Shown one piece after another: positions 9,244 through 21,481 of a stretch of DNA of 64,000 nucleotides (the stretch's first letter is position 1; each line of letters starts with the position of its first letter). A program made the translations under genes and the position numbers. The notes beneath the pieces are model-generated. The model was not told the DNA's origin, made no database searches, and saw only the letters and a list, made by a program, of their open reading frames with translations. The DNA is from Fasciola hepatica (Eukaryota > Platyhelminthes > Trematoda > Plagiorchiida > Fasciolidae), in contig CANUEZ040000014.1 in NCBI GenBank assembly GCA_948099385.1, positions 2,294,001-2,358,000 on the forward strand, in the 5' to 3' direction.

Positions 9244-11982
9244 GACAACGCAGTGGTGAATTATAGAATGACCGTCCACCCCTTCGGAGCCATATCGTCA
9301 CCATTTTGTGCCAACTACGCCCTCCGAGAATCAGCGAACAAACATGGCGATCTGGTACATCGGACGGTGGTAGAAAGCGTCAGCAGGAACTTCTACGTCG
9401 ACGACTACCTTGGGTCATTCGATGATGTGGAATCAGCTCTAGAGCAGTTCAGGGGTCTGACGAGATTGCTGGAAGAGGGTGGCTTCCACCTAACTAAATG
9501 GATGTCGAACGCTTCGGAAGTGCTGAAGGTCATCCCGTATCACGAAAAGGCCGAAAGGGTAAGAGATTTGGACGGCTCCCCACTTCCTATCGAGCGCACT
9601 TTAGGGATACAATGGGACGCGGAAACGGACGATTTTGTTTTCGAACTGAACGTTCCCGAGCTGCCAATAACCCGTCGTGGCATACTATCTGCCGTCTCAA
9701 GTTTGTTCGACCCGCTCGGTTTCGTCTCACCATGGCTGCTACCCGGAAAGATCTTGCTGCAGCGGCTGTGCCGTAAGAAAGTTGATTGGGACCAGTCACT
9801 GGACCGAGGGGACCGGCTGGACTGGGAGGAATTTTTGAACACCTTGAAGAAATTAGGGGACATAAGAATACCACGATGTTTGACCCCTGGCCATACGACA
9901 CGGACTGGAGAACTACATGCCTTTTCCGATGCATCCGAAGTCGGTTATGGAGCTGTGGTGTACGGACGATGGTGCGCAGGAGATGGACAATATACCACGA
10001 GGATCCTGTTCGCCAAAGCCCGCGTTGCTCCACTGAAGTCGGTCTCAATCCCACGCCTCGAACTCAGCGCAGCCGTGTTGGCAGTCAGGGTGGTGCAAGC
10101 TGTGAAGAGATGTTTCGATCTCTACATTTGGTCGGTGAGCTTCTGGACGGATTCAACGATAGTACTTTACTACATTAACAACGTACGGAGCCGGTTTAGT
10201 ACTTTCGTTGCTAACCGGCTCACGATTATCCACGATGAATCGGCCACGCACCAGTGGAGTCATGTCAGGTCTGGCGATAATCCGGCCGACCTGTGCTCTC
10301 GAGGTACGAACAACTTCAGGCAACTGGACACGTGGACGAGAGGGCCGAACTTCCTGCAACTGCCCAAACAGGACTGGCCCGTGTTCGAATTAAAACCCCC
10401 TACGGAATTGGAACTGGAGATCAAAGGCGTAGTGATAGCAACCAACGTCGTCAAAGCGTCGCCCATTTTATCGCGACTGGTCAGGTTTTCTTCCTGGATG
10501 AAGACGCTTCGTTCGCTAGTTTGGTTAACCAGGTTCAAGATAAGTTTACTAGTCATGAAAGGGCTACGGCCCTTAGGTCGGATACCGGTCGGCCCGATAG
10601 GTCCCGATGAGCTACAAGCGGCAGAGCACGATATTTTCCAAATGATACAACGCGAGGCTTTCGCCCGAGAACTCAAGAGGGCGGAAGAAGTGGGGCTGAC
10701 CAATGAAGACATGCCATCTCCAAGAGGCGAGCTGAAGCGTTTAAACCCCAAAATCATCAACGGACTGCTGCGGGTGGATGGTAGGCTGACCAACGCCCAC
10801 CTGAACTTCGACACAAAGTATCCTATACTGCTGCCTGCGAGACAACCCGTAGTAGAGCTAATGATTCAACACGTCCACGCCGTAGAGGGACATGCCGGGG
10901 AAAGTCACGTGACGAGCGTCATCCGAAAGCGTCTTTGGTTGTTGAGAGGACGAGAGACTGTAAAACGCGTGATCCGACGGTGTGTGCAATGCAGGAGACG
11001 CAATGCCACAGCAGGCAAACAACTCATGGCCCCGCTACCAGAATGCAGGGTAACTACGGGCTGGTGGCCGTTCAGTGACACCGGGTTGGACTATTTCGGG
11101 CCCTTGTGGATCAAGTGCGGGAAAAGATTAGAAAAGCGATACGGATGTATCATGACGTGCATGAAATCACGTGCGGTGCACCTAGAAGTCGCACATTCGA
11201 TGACGACCGATTCGTTTCTACGGGCCTTGCAAAGATTTATCAACCGAAGAGGCGTACCGGCAGACATATACTCAGATAATGGATCGAACTTTGTGGGCGC
11301 TCAACGGGAATTGCAGCGTTGGCACAAGAACATAAACAGGGACGAACTGCAGAATCGAACCGTGGCCTACGGCATACGCTGGCATTTCAACCCCCCACAG
11401 GCCAGTCACCGAGGCGGCATATGGGAACGCATGATCCGGTCCGCCAGACGGATATTGCTGTCAATCATGGAGCAGCAGCCGCCCGACGACGAGACCCTGA
11501 ACACCGTCATGACTGAGGTGGAGCGAATCCTGAACAACCGCCCCCTGGTTCCAGTATTGAACGGCGACCCCACCCACCTGGCGCTCACCCCAAACGACTT
11601 ATTGACGCTAAGGTCGAACGAGGGTTTCCAAGGGCCGGTAAACCTTCGTGGGAGCTACCTCCATGGGTGGAAGCAAGCGAACTATCTGGCCAAGGTCTTC
11701 TGGAGGCGATGGCTACGGGAGTACCTACCGGCTTTGCAGACTCGACAGAAGTGGATGGCCAAAACAAGACCATTCAAAGTTGGGGACGTGGTTATGATCG
11801 CCGACGAACGCGCACATTTCAGCGCTTGGTGTTTGGGAGTAGTTACGGAAACCATCAAAAGCACCGACGAAATGATAAGAACGGTGAAGGTGAAGACAGC
11901 TAACGGAGTGCTCATTCGTGACATACGCAGTATTAACCTACTCGAGAGCGAAGACGGAGGAGCTGATAACCCTGTGGCCTAG
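9239..11982 (+). pseudogene. gag-pol: BEL/Pao RT-RNase H-integrase, 3' half, separated from its start
   Basis: This is the continuation of the frame that begins at 67, residues 820-1731, open to the stop at 11980-11982. It has YVDD of the RT (from about 9394), RNase H residues, the integrase H2C2 and DDE motifs and the DUF5641-like tail. It differs from the inner copy at a few residues, for example EKAERV for EKVERV and PELPIT for PKLPIT. Without its own ATG upstream of the RT core it is unlikely to be translated properly. It is a pseudogene only because of the nested insertion; the reading frame itself is undamaged. Confidence 0.93.
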
Positions 11983-12701
11983 TAAACCTTTTTCACACCA
12001 GTAATCGAGGTGGATAAAGAAACACCATATATACCACACAATCTCCGTCAAACACGTTAAGGTGCTCGCGGTCCCTTCGTTGACATTACAGAAGGTTCTT
12101 TCCGATATGTGGTGATGAGTGCGATTCCATTATACATCCCGATACATACGCGCATGCACGACGCACTCTACATCCCGTAAACCCATCATACATGTGACAG
12201 TGTTCTTTGTTCGCCTTTTGTTGACGCTACCGAATGCCCCTTGCACATGTGGAAGTAGTGGAGCTCAGGTCACACATGCATGCTACATTTACTCGTTTTC
12301 TTGCCACGCGGTCTTTTGTTGACATTGCAGAAAGTCCTCCTTTGATGTGTAGTCATAACTGTGATTTCATTGTAACCCCGGCACACACGCACACGCACGC
12401 ACACACACGCACGCACACACACACACACACTCAAGCGCGTACATCCAGGACCGGACGGCCCCTTACGAGGACAACGTCTATGTGACCATTCACGCCCGCC
12501 ATCGGTCATTTGGTCCTGTGGAAGATGTAGACTAGCCTCACGTCTATGTAGCCAATGGGTTAGGTGCGACCAGTAGTAGAACGTCGACGACGAGCATTAG
12601 ACGCGCGCACTGACAGCAGGGCCTAGGCAGGTAGGAAGAATCAGTACCTTTATACCGAACCTTTGACTTTGCTAAGGATCCAGGAGGATTTTGGTGGGCG
12701 G
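11983..12701 (+). other. 3' noncoding region of the outer element
   Basis: Reverse complement of 2903-3621, including the CA microsatellite at 12382-12432. It ends in the purine-rich GGTGGGCGG directly before the 3' LTR, a likely polypurine tract for plus-strand priming. Confidence 0.75.
12382..12432. repeat. (CA)n/(CGCA)n microsatellite
   Basis: Alternating CA tract with CGCA units, the counterpart of 3172-3222. Confidence 0.9.
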
Positions 12702-13082
12702 TGTAACAGCCGGTCGTGGAAAATCCCCCTTTTTTCCCTCGCGATTCAGTGTTTTTTTCCCAACATCACTCATTTCCATACACTATTGACTTGTCTTTAC
12801 GAACTGGTTGTTTTTCTGGACCAATTGTTGTTTGTTCGCGCCCAGAGCGCTATTTTGGGACATCCTTGTTCAGGACCTGCGTGACGCACGTGCTGTTTGC
12901 TCACACGCTGCTATTCGGTTTCTCGTTGTTGAGTCTTTGTGATCGTATTATTGAGGTTTGTATATTGTTTACGTCATTGTTTATTTTATTAATCTAGTAT
13001 CGTAGAATTATCACGGATAATCGCCTTCTGATTTCGGGATCCGTTGCGAATTTGGCTACGCATTGCTCAAACGTTCGTAACA
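12702..13082 (+). repeat. 3' LTR of the outer BEL element
   Basis: About 381 bp from TGTAACAGCC to GTTCGTAACA. It is slightly longer than the inner LTRs because of homopolymer changes near 12730-12760. The base run after it, CTGGT, would be the right target duplication, but its partner is outside the window. Confidence 0.93.
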
Positions 13083-13244
13083 CTGGTAGCACCCAAGAAG
13101 CAACGGATCCGAAACTCGATTCGGGCGAATATCTTCACAGTATCAAACCACAATTTCGTCGACTAAGCTAAAGAAACGGCTAGTCTACTAAAGCAATGCG
13201 TCAGCCGTTACGGGCCGAGTTTCCAGGATTGAGAACTTTATCTC
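13083..13244. other. Flank of the outer element, possible decayed LTR
   Basis: No coding signal. The stretch GCAACGGATCC near 13102 resembles the start region of the BEL LTRs here, so the outer element may have inserted into an older LTR. The match is too short to be firm. Confidence 0.25.
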
Positions 13245-15440
13245 CGTAACATTCATAACGATTGAAAATTCCTCATCTGTTCACCTCCATTTTTTTCTGA
13301 CTTATCCTGGACTGTTTCCTCCAACTTTGTTCGTACTGACACTATTTTGCGGCCGACAAATAACCTGCCCTTAGTGAACTTATTATGTTCTCTTTTCCGT
13401 CTTGCTTTCCTACTGGACAGTGAATAGTTATCGCCTCCATCTATCAGATACACCTTCCTTTTCATTGAGTGGTTGCCTATGTGACTGCTCACCGATCTTG
13501 GCAGTCACCTTATTGCCTACCTTCCTTGAGTTGCACGTCTGTCTACTCCTGCGCCCTATTTGTAATCACGTCCATTCCTTGCGTTAGAACTCGCTGACGC
13601 TTTCCAGTTATTGGCAAACCTATTGTCGATTGCATTCTCTCGCCATAACTACCAATAGGCTTCCTGCGCGATAATACCTTTCCGTACTCCTCCAGTAGTT
13701 CGTGAGGCGATTAGTATTTACCTGTACTCTTCATCATCCGGACCGATCGCCCCCTCAATGCTACTCCATCGCCTCATCCGGTTTCGCAGGTCACCATGTT
13801 CTCTTCATACGGGAACTTCTCCGACATATTTCGAATACAGCTTCCCAGCTCCATCACTACCTCATGTCACACCCGTCAAAGTGGTCGTTTAAAGTGGTGA
13901 GCTTCCCGTCCATCTACCATGCCATCACTTTTCTTACATCCTCGCCGCGGCAGCCTCTCTCCATCCAGATGTACAAGTTGTATGCTAAATGACCGAAACT
14001 GATTCTGCTCCCGGCCTCCAAACTGTTCCTTCATCATCTCCGGTTGACCCACTGCCGCTTTTCGCGACAAAAGTTTTGCCGCTTTATTCATCGGGGCATT
14101 TTTCTTCAGGTACACAATGCACAGAGTTCACCTATTGATGTGCACTTACTTATCCTGTACTCTATCATCTCCCTTGCGAAAACTAAAGCCCCCTGTATTG
14201 GCTGCCGCCAAGCAGCCAGTATTAATTTATCTTTCATTTACTCTTTCATATTTCTTAACCAACTTCACATACGGCTAACTATTCGCCGTACATTTACCTG
14301 TTTTTCTCCGGCCGTTTCCTTTCACCTCCACTTTGTTATTCCCTTTCTCTCTCAAGGTGGGTCAATTTTTGCTATATATCTGACTTTGCCATTACCCAGT
14401 CGCTACTTTATGCCGCTATCTAATCCGACTGAAGTATTTCCATGACAGCACCTGTTGGCATGCCTATTATAAATTGAACAATTCGCCAAACCCTTTTCTC
14501 CAGTACATCGACGAGTTTTCTACCGATAAGCCTCTCTTATTCTGCAGTGTGCAGATGACCCTTTTTATACTTCAGTTGATGAATTCCTCTTCTTACAAGG
14601 ATCAGAATATATCATTTGATTATCTTTGAATTTCCAACCGTTGCGATTGCTTCCCGTACCATCTATATATTTACTCCGGACTTTCAATCGACCTCACCCA
14701 GGGCTAGCCACACCGACCATCCGAAAGTGAGTTCTCAGATTTTAGAGCGTTATTTTCAATTAAGTCCACCTCGACTTTTTCCCATAGCCCACCGTAAGCA
14801 CTTACTTTGTCCTAAAAGCTGATTCTGTCATCACTTGTACCACCTGAACATGCGCTGCAGCATGCGTCAGTCACATCCAAAATACTCCATTCTTATTATT
14901 AGTGTGGTCTTGCGAAGGGTTAGCAACGTAGTGAGCCGCACTGACTCAAGACAGTCTTATTTTGCTGCGGTTCGAATATACTTTCTCACCCACTTCGAAG
15001 GATCGTGGATGTCAGTTTCGTTTACGTTGACTTCCCGCCGCCACGCTCAGAAAACTGTTAGGCCTGGTTAAGTGCGCAGAATTCATCCCTTTTGCTTGGG
15101 TCGCGGGACAAGCACTTCTTGTCCATCCTTTTTGGTCAGCTGTTCTCTTTTTCACAGAGTTTTATCCCGATTTTGATCACCCTTCGTCTGGATAGTGACT
15201 GAGACCCACTTTCATTGGTATGTTCGTTATGCTCCTGTTTCTCAACTTACGAGTAATACCGTTTAATTCGCACAGCAATCATTTTTCATTTAAGTTCTGC
15301 ATCGATTCGGGTTGGGCGTGGATTTGAGGTTCCGAAGTGCTATCCAGGATGAGCAGGGCTTGTTATTCGGTGAGTTGAGCACTGAATCTTTGATCAGACT
15401 TCATCCGAACCAGGGCTTGTGTCTTTTATCGTTTGTCACC
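13245..15440. repeat. Diverged solo-LTR-like repeat, interrupted
   Basis: Two blocks, about 13245-13420 and 14910-15440, align with the continuous 718-bp repeat at 33070-33787 (for example TTTACGT..GACTT..GCCACGCTCAG near 15020 and TGCATCGATT near 15300). About 1.5 kb (13420-14910) of pyrimidine-rich sequence without recognisable coding content separates them. It is absent from the other copy, so it is an insertion here or a deletion there. I found no matching target duplication. Confidence 0.6.
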
Positions 15441-15839
15441 GAGGTACTTCCTCTGTCATGCGTCTCAGAGCTTGATAGTTTATCGGAATCCCGTAATCAA
15501 GTTGTTTTTCGATGGTACACTAACTGTATTGCCTTCGAGAAAATGGGGAATCGCCTTGGCTCTCCTAAAGCTATAACTTTCAACACCCTTGACGAGGTCT
15601 CGGTCGATTCCGTCGAGAGGACATTGATTGGTGCTGGTCGCATGGTCCTTCTTCCCTGTCTGGTTACGAATCCGTGTAAGGCGCAACCACAAAATGGTTG
15701 TCCCATCATTGTACAGTTACCTACTGACCTCTTTGCCAAAGTTATGCAAGAATATATAGCCGCAGCCTCTGTGTGGCTTCTTCGAGCAACGCGCAGCTGG
15801 TTTGCAATAATCATAAAACCAAAGCATAGATGACCAGTG
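15441..15839. other. Unassigned 400 bp
   Basis: An open frame covers part of it on each strand, but neither translation resembles any family I know. It lies between two LTR-like fossils and may be decayed element sequence. Confidence 0.3.
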
Positions 15840-16000
15840 GCTTCTGCACTATTGGATTATGGAATAAGCAACTTCACAAATAAGTACGAACCCCATGTAT
15901 GCGATCGCAAGAGGTCCACACGGGAGCAGGTCTCACGGCGCGAGAATACGAGTACCCGATTCGGCGCTTCCAAAGAGTAGTGATAAGTTCGCGCCTCGGA
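15840..16000 (-). repeat. Decayed BEL-type LTR fragment
   Basis: The stretch near 15865-15915 (AATAAGTACGAACC, CATGTATGCGATC) aligns loosely with the LTR centre of the 34-38 kb element (ATATACGAACC, AAGTATGCGGCC). It lies on the correct side of the - strand pol fossil at 17.1-17.7 kb to be its 3' LTR. Confidence 0.35.
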
Positions 16001-16369
16001 AGCGAATAAACAAAGATGGGTGAGCAAATATATCAGTGGCACATATCACATAAATGTTGTATACGATGGGGTATCTTCACGAAACCAGGGTATCACGGTG
16101 TTCTTGGATGATATTGCACGACTATTTGTTAACAGCTCACCAATATCCGTCCGGCCCAAGCAAAATCAGATGTTTACAATTAGGGTACCGATTGCTCCCA
16201 TCCATCTATGCCCTCCTGCAAATGCACGTAAATACTATTTCTGACGCCTGGAATATGCTTACATGTACATACACGCAATTCCACGTAATTTGGTAGTTAG
16301 GCTATCGCGTTTCCCCCCCCCCAGCAAAATGTGATCCTCTTCTCTACCGACCTTCATTCATCACAGTAC

Positions 16370-16870
16370 TTTGAAAGTGCGGAGCTTATTCCCATGTGCA
16401 GATGTCAAACGTGCAGGGATTCGGCCACTTTCGAGTAAACGGACGCTCATATGTGCTTGTTCGTGAATGAGATTCAGTAGAGAACATTAACTATCACGTA
16501 TGAAATCGTTCTTGTTGGAGTCAGTAATAAGTAGGAACTCATAAAACATCATGCTCTAATGGAAAAGTTGGGCAAACTGCTGTTTATCGGTATGCATGCG
16601 TAAGTGTGTGCGCGTGCGTGTATGAAAACTGCGATTACGACTGATGAGACCATAGTTGTAAATGGCAAACTATAAGTGGAACTAATGGAAACATCGTGTT
16701 CTAAGGGAAGTTTTGGGCAAACCGCTGCTTATGTGTGTATGTGAATGGGGGTTCGTACATGAAAACGGCAACTGCAGTTCATAAGATCGTTCTTGTAGAT
16801 GGCAGGCGGTGAGTGGGAACTCAAGGCACCTTTGTGATCCAATGGAAGTCAGCAGCGAAGGCACCAATCA
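16370..16870 (-). repeat. Degenerate ~140-bp tandem repeats (BEL 3' region type)
   Basis: Three related units have anchor points near 16543, 16688 and 16824, each with AACATC or a similar start, TCTAATGG or a variant, then GGGCAAAC. Spacing is about 137-145 bp. GT/GC-rich stretches are interspersed as in the 3' region of the intact BEL copies. Confidence 0.55.
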
Positions 16871-17089
16871 TTCAGGGGGTACATTCTTAAAACAATATGA
16901 GTGTGTGCAGAATAGGAAGAGAACTGTTGCCATGAATGTGGGTGGGGTGGTAAAGTAGGGCTCGTGTACGTTTCCCCGTCTTAGACTCGAAGTTGTACGA
17001 TATTAGACGACTGAGTTCGTGGAATCGAGTGATTATCTTTGCCTTCAAGAAGACAAATGATGAGCGCAATGCGAGTCAGATCCTACTTG

Positions 17090-17760
17090 GTGGTCTCAAC
17101 CTTCATCGTTATCACAGACCGGTCGGAACCCATAATGGTTTCTTGGGCAAAACACCCATAGGCCATGAGCTGTAGTGAGCAATCTCCTTAGGGAAGATCA
17201 CTGTGTCGCCAACACTGAGGAGTCTTCCTTTGGTTATACAACAGTGTGGGGCTTGAAACCGTCGATCCCAAAACGCCTTGGCCGGGTAAATAGCTTGATT
17301 TCTTCCGCGTAGTCAGCTACTTTGGAGGCTCACCTGTCGTCGAAAATCAGTATTTGGCCACGGTAGCAAAATTCATTTGCGGTAAGCTCTAGATGGATGG
17401 GGTCGCTGGGGGCGAATGAAACCTCGGAATAATTGTTCATGCTTTCTTCAGCCTCGGTCAGCCCAGAGCTGGATGCAGCATCTTCCGGTGGCGGCTGTTT
17501 GATCGTGGACCGCAAATATTTTCCAGATGGATCAAATCAAGAGCCCCACATTTTCCTGAAGTGACCGGCCTGTGAAAGGGGAAGGGGTCGGGGCGCCACT
17601 GGATGGCGTGAATCACAAAGAGAGGGAAAAACAGGTTTGAGCCATTCGTTGAACAATATTCGTGGACGATTTGTGTGTCCAATGGACGAGCGCCAGTCAA
17701 GCGAGTGACCCGTTACTGCCTCATGTGTTGTCGCCGAATCCTGGTAGCAGGCGAACAAAT
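17090..17760 (-). pseudogene. BEL/Pao integrase and C-terminal domain fossil (- strand)
   Basis: Read on the - strand, the pieces run in order across several frames. An integrase core with STNGSN stands where SDNGSN is expected. It is followed by a decayed equivalent of the WHFNPP segment, a QPPPEDA...LTEAEESMNN segment and DPIHLELTANEF, which matches DPTHLALTPNDL of the intact copy. Last comes a DUF5641-like piece at 17090-17200 with VGDTVIF...HYSSWPMGV. Frameshifts and stops are frequent. The element is old and belongs to a subfamily different from the 2.5-9.2 kb copy. Confidence 0.7.
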
Positions 17761-17789
17761 GAAGGCCCTCTTGCCGGCCGACAGAGCTT

Positions 17790-18310
17790 AACCAAAATGG
17801 TTTCCGTTTGCGGAGATAGGTGCCGATTATTTTGGCCTATTATTCGTGCGACAACAGAGGAGCAAGCAGAACGGGTATGGCCGCCTGATAGCGCTCACAT
17901 TCCAGAGCAGTGTATCTCGAACCAGTACATAACGTGACCACGGGTTCAATTCCATTAGCTTTCCAGAGGTTAGCCGCACGACAAAAGGTTCCCAAAAACA
18001 TATTCAGGCAATGGGCTAAATTTCCTAATGGTACAAAAGGGGTTTGCGGAATAGCGAGCTTCCTAGAACATGTTAAAATAAGATAAAACACCCTGGCTAA
18101 AGGAATGGAGTGGCGCTTCAATCCACCCTATGCCGGTCAATGCAATGGCGTTTGGGAAAGACTAGTACGATCGTCCGGGAAAATGCTAACGACTCTAATC
18201 TTACAGAAAAACCCTCGGTGTCGAGATGCTGAATGCCCCACTGACTGAAGTAAACGGTACACTGAAAAATATGCCTCTTACGCTGATTGCCCCAGACCCG
18301 TAAGGCGGAC
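17790..18310 (+). pseudogene. BEL/Pao integrase fossil (+ strand)
   Basis: On the + strand, WFPFAEIGADYFGLLFV at about 17802-17852 matches the first catalytic block of BEL integrase (WPFSDTGLDYFGPLWI). RFNPPYAGQCNGVWERLVR at about 18112-18168 matches the third (GIWE) block, and LNAPLTEVNG near 18228 matches LNTVMTEVER. The second catalytic block is missing or unreadable, and stops interrupt the frame. It diverges head to head from the - strand fossil that ends near 17760. Confidence 0.7.
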
Positions 18311-21104
18311 AGCCTCTCATTCTCCCGAAGTTCATGAGAGCGCGCTATCAGAATGGTTGCTCTACGAGTTGGTCCGTCCTGCGGATAGATTGTTACGAAG
18401 CAGCTTATTTTTTCCAGTCCAAAATAGAGAAGTTTCAGGCTAGTATTTATTCGAAGCTGTTGATGCTATCGATGGAAGACTTGCGCGGACAACACAATGC
18501 CCGTCATTGTCCGAAGCCCGAAACTGGAACGATCACGCGAAGAAAGGCAAGAGAGCTAGTTGGCAGGCTGCTGTTCCATATTTTCTGTTAATTTTACGAC
18601 AGAAATTATCAGGGGATATTCTTGGCACTTGTCCCACGGAAACGTTTTACCTCCGGTCTGGCAGAGTGGCTTATCCACTCCTGAGGCACTGTACAGGATG
18701 GAAAAGTTAGCCTGAAGAGTGTGGAACAAAACCTGGGGTCCGTCAACTGCCACTTTTGATGAAATTCGAGATTACTCAAATTGATGATAGTTTCTTTTCG
18801 ACAGTTCCTAAACTTCCGAAGTATTGGACGCAAGTGGCGTGGAATCAGGCTCATCTTAGGTGAGAAGGTGAGCATAGATGTACACTTCACAAAGTCTAAT
18901 TTCTCCGACAAACTGGTGACCTTCTCCCAACTAGTACTGCAGAGTTGTTTTCTGTCGCCTTCACGCTATCCACATTTTAAAAACAATATTATTAGATAGT
19001 CTTTTGCCCGTCGCTGAACAGCTTAAACGGGGCCGAGGTAATGTATCTAATCTGTGGTTCGTGGCGTCTTTATCCGCTTTGATAGAACCGCTTAATCTTC
19101 CAAACTAGTGATGCTAACGATACTACTGTTGGTTTATTTACCGAATGGGTCGAGAAACATGGATAGGAACACCATCTATGGATTCAGTTTTATTCGTACA
19201 ATGATGAAATATGCATTGCTAAAAATGAACACAAAATAGTGACAGTCACTACCAGCCCATGTTGGACGCTTTTGAAATGCCCCAAACGTCCGGGATTTGA
19301 GCGCAAAATACGAATCCAGTGGGCGGCAGCCGTGGAACCGGATCAGAAATTCTAAAGCCATGCGCTGGAGTTGGCCATTAGAAAGTACTGCGGGAGATCA
19401 TAACCGCCGATTATCGAGATCCGAATACGATTGAGAGGCATGCTAGAGTCCATAGTGCGTGAATTATATGCATCGGAGGGACTAAAAGATGCAACTTTTG
19501 CACGAGGCTGGGAATGAGTCATAAGGGCGGGATTATCGGGGAACTTCAAGAATGCTGATGAGAAAATTGTCGTAAAAGTACTTCACACTTGGAGCGAGAA
19601 AAAAAGCAGAAAAAATCCCAACAGTCGATGATTGTGTGATTTGTTGCCTTTTCTATCAGTTCCACCGTTCACCCACCTAAAACTTTTGCATTACTACTTC
19701 CTCATCTTACAAAACTTCGTGCCCATATATCCCCTTCTGTGAGGCACCCCTACAGCAGAGTTTCGTTCCGTTGCCATCACGCTATCCGCCTTTTATAAAA
19801 AACATCAATAGATAATCCTTCATCTGTCACTCCATCTTTTTTGCAAGCTATATGTCCATACTACCTTCGTAGCTAAGCGCCACATATCGATTTATCGCCC
19901 ACTTCCCACTTCAGTGTTGATGCCTCATATTCCAACCTCCCGAAGGCAAATAATCTACTGAAATTTCATCTGCTGCTATCCGGCCACTTCTTCCACCATC
20001 ACTCTGGCAATCCCTCGCCAGGTACTTTTTCCGCTTAGTATACAACTTACTCAGCCGACATATGGTTACCGAAAGGTACCACTGTAATCTTTGACTGATA
20101 TTTCTTCTTCTATATTCGTAATGACACCATTTTCGAGAAGAAACGTCCATCAGTCCTGTCCAGCTCTCCGATAGAACGGTCTTTCTTTAGTACGATTTTT
20201 GTGTATCTTTGCCATTTCCATCAGCTGCACCTGGAATCGGCTGGTTCGACCACATGACCTGAAGCTTAGGTTTTCTGAGGGCTGTTGTAGTGAACAACTT
20301 AAGTATTTTATTCAAAACTATATCGCGTGCACATACTTATAAAATGCTCTGGAGACTAGAATTCCGCTTTCAGTTGTACCGTTTGACTTTGAAAGCAGCA
20401 GGCCTCAGGTTTATCCAAGATGAACTCATTATTATTAGGCACTATTGTGAAGTTTCTCCATTTGCTGAGCCGGGTCTAGGCTGAAGGCCGAGGGCACCCA
20501 TTTTCTCAGAAGCCCTCATCGAGAGAAGAGTATTCGCGGGATGAAATGCTTAGTCATTGAAATTTTCTCGCGGAAAAGTGGTTGAACCAATTCAGGAACT
20601 TTCACCAGCTCCTTCGCCCGCCATATTTTGCTAGTCTGTACACGGTTTTCGAAACCATTAGCATTGGTCCGTTTTTCTGTCATTCGGGTGCAACCATGAT
20701 CGAAAGGCTGCTGCCACTGAGGAAGCTGCTGTTTCGAGCACAGAGAATGGTAAAGGGGATAAGCTAGCACACGGTGGAGAAGAGCGAGAGAGCTCTTGTA
20801 AACTTTAACTTCAACACCAGATTTTCAGGGAAGATCGCACAAACAAATTCGTGTCTACCTACATGAAATTTGATGACTTGAATTCATGCCTTGGGAAAGT
20901 CACAGTACGTGAAAGGGGAAAAGTAAAGATGGACTAAATAAAACAAGAAGATGGAGAATGGGCCAGCGCCGTTGACCTCAGATTGGGTGAATTCGTAGGC
21001 TTTGCTCACGTTAAGCCTAAGCAGGCTTTGTTATGTCTAAGGCATTGCCATATTTTATCCGTAAGTTAGTCAGGTCCGCTAAAATATTACATAGGTGAGT
21101 GTAG
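18311..21104. other. No recognisable gene; short direct repeat
   Basis: About 2.8 kb without a coding signal I can assign. A roughly 90-bp block near 18930-19015 recurs in diverged form near 19745-19835 (CACGCTATCC followed by an A-rich run and ATAGAT/TTAGAT). Small open frames here do not resemble known families. Confidence 0.4.
18930..19835. repeat. Diverged direct repeat pair (~90 bp each)
   Basis: Both blocks share GCAGAGTT or GCAGAGTTTCG, a CCTTCACGCTATCC or CCATCACGCTATCC core, and an AAAAACA..AT..ATAGATA stretch. Spacing is about 810 bp, so they could be the decayed ends of one element. Confidence 0.35.
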
Positions 21105-21481
21105 TGTAACACAATTTTGAGCAATGCGTAGCCAAATTTGCAACGGATCCCGAAATCAAAAGGCGATTACCCGTGATACTCTGCGATGCTAAATTATTGA
21201 ATGAACAACGACACCAAAAAGATACAAACACCAATAATGAGATCACAAGGACTCAAAAAACGAGAAACCGAATTGCGGCGTGCAAGCAAGGAGCACGTGC
21301 GTCACGCAGGTCCAGAACGAGGATATGACAAAGTAGCGCTCTGGGTGCGAACAAACAACAATTGGTCCACAAAAACAACCAGCTCGTAAAGACACGTCAA
21401 TGGTGTAAGCAAGTAAGTGATGTCAAGAAAAACACTGAACCGCAAAGGTTTTAGGGGGATTTTCCACGACCGGTCGTTGCA
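21105..21481 (-). repeat. 3' LTR of the 21-32 kb BEL element
   Basis: Starts TGTAACACAA and ends GGTCGTTGCA. The last bases (GCA) differ from the partner LTR (ACA). Confidence 0.93.

Larger units (their letters stand above)
1..13082 (+). mobile_element. Outer BEL/Pao LTR retrotransposon, split by a nested copy
   Basis: The element runs on the + strand. The last 24 bases of its 5' LTR open the window, gag-pol starts at 67 and the 3' LTR is 12702-13082. It is interrupted by a second BEL element at 2524-9238. The two halves join in frame at the duplicated ACCGG, so before the insertion this copy had a complete gag-pol frame. Its protein differs from the inner copy at about four positions that I can see. 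Most of the 5' LTR and the upstream target duplication lie outside the window. This copy can no longer encode a full polyprotein but may still be transcribed or act as a template. Confidence 0.93.

Noticed and set aside
15312..15833. 173-residue open frame
   Set aside because: It begins inside the solo-LTR-like repeat and shows no recognisable domain; opposite-strand frames are equally open.
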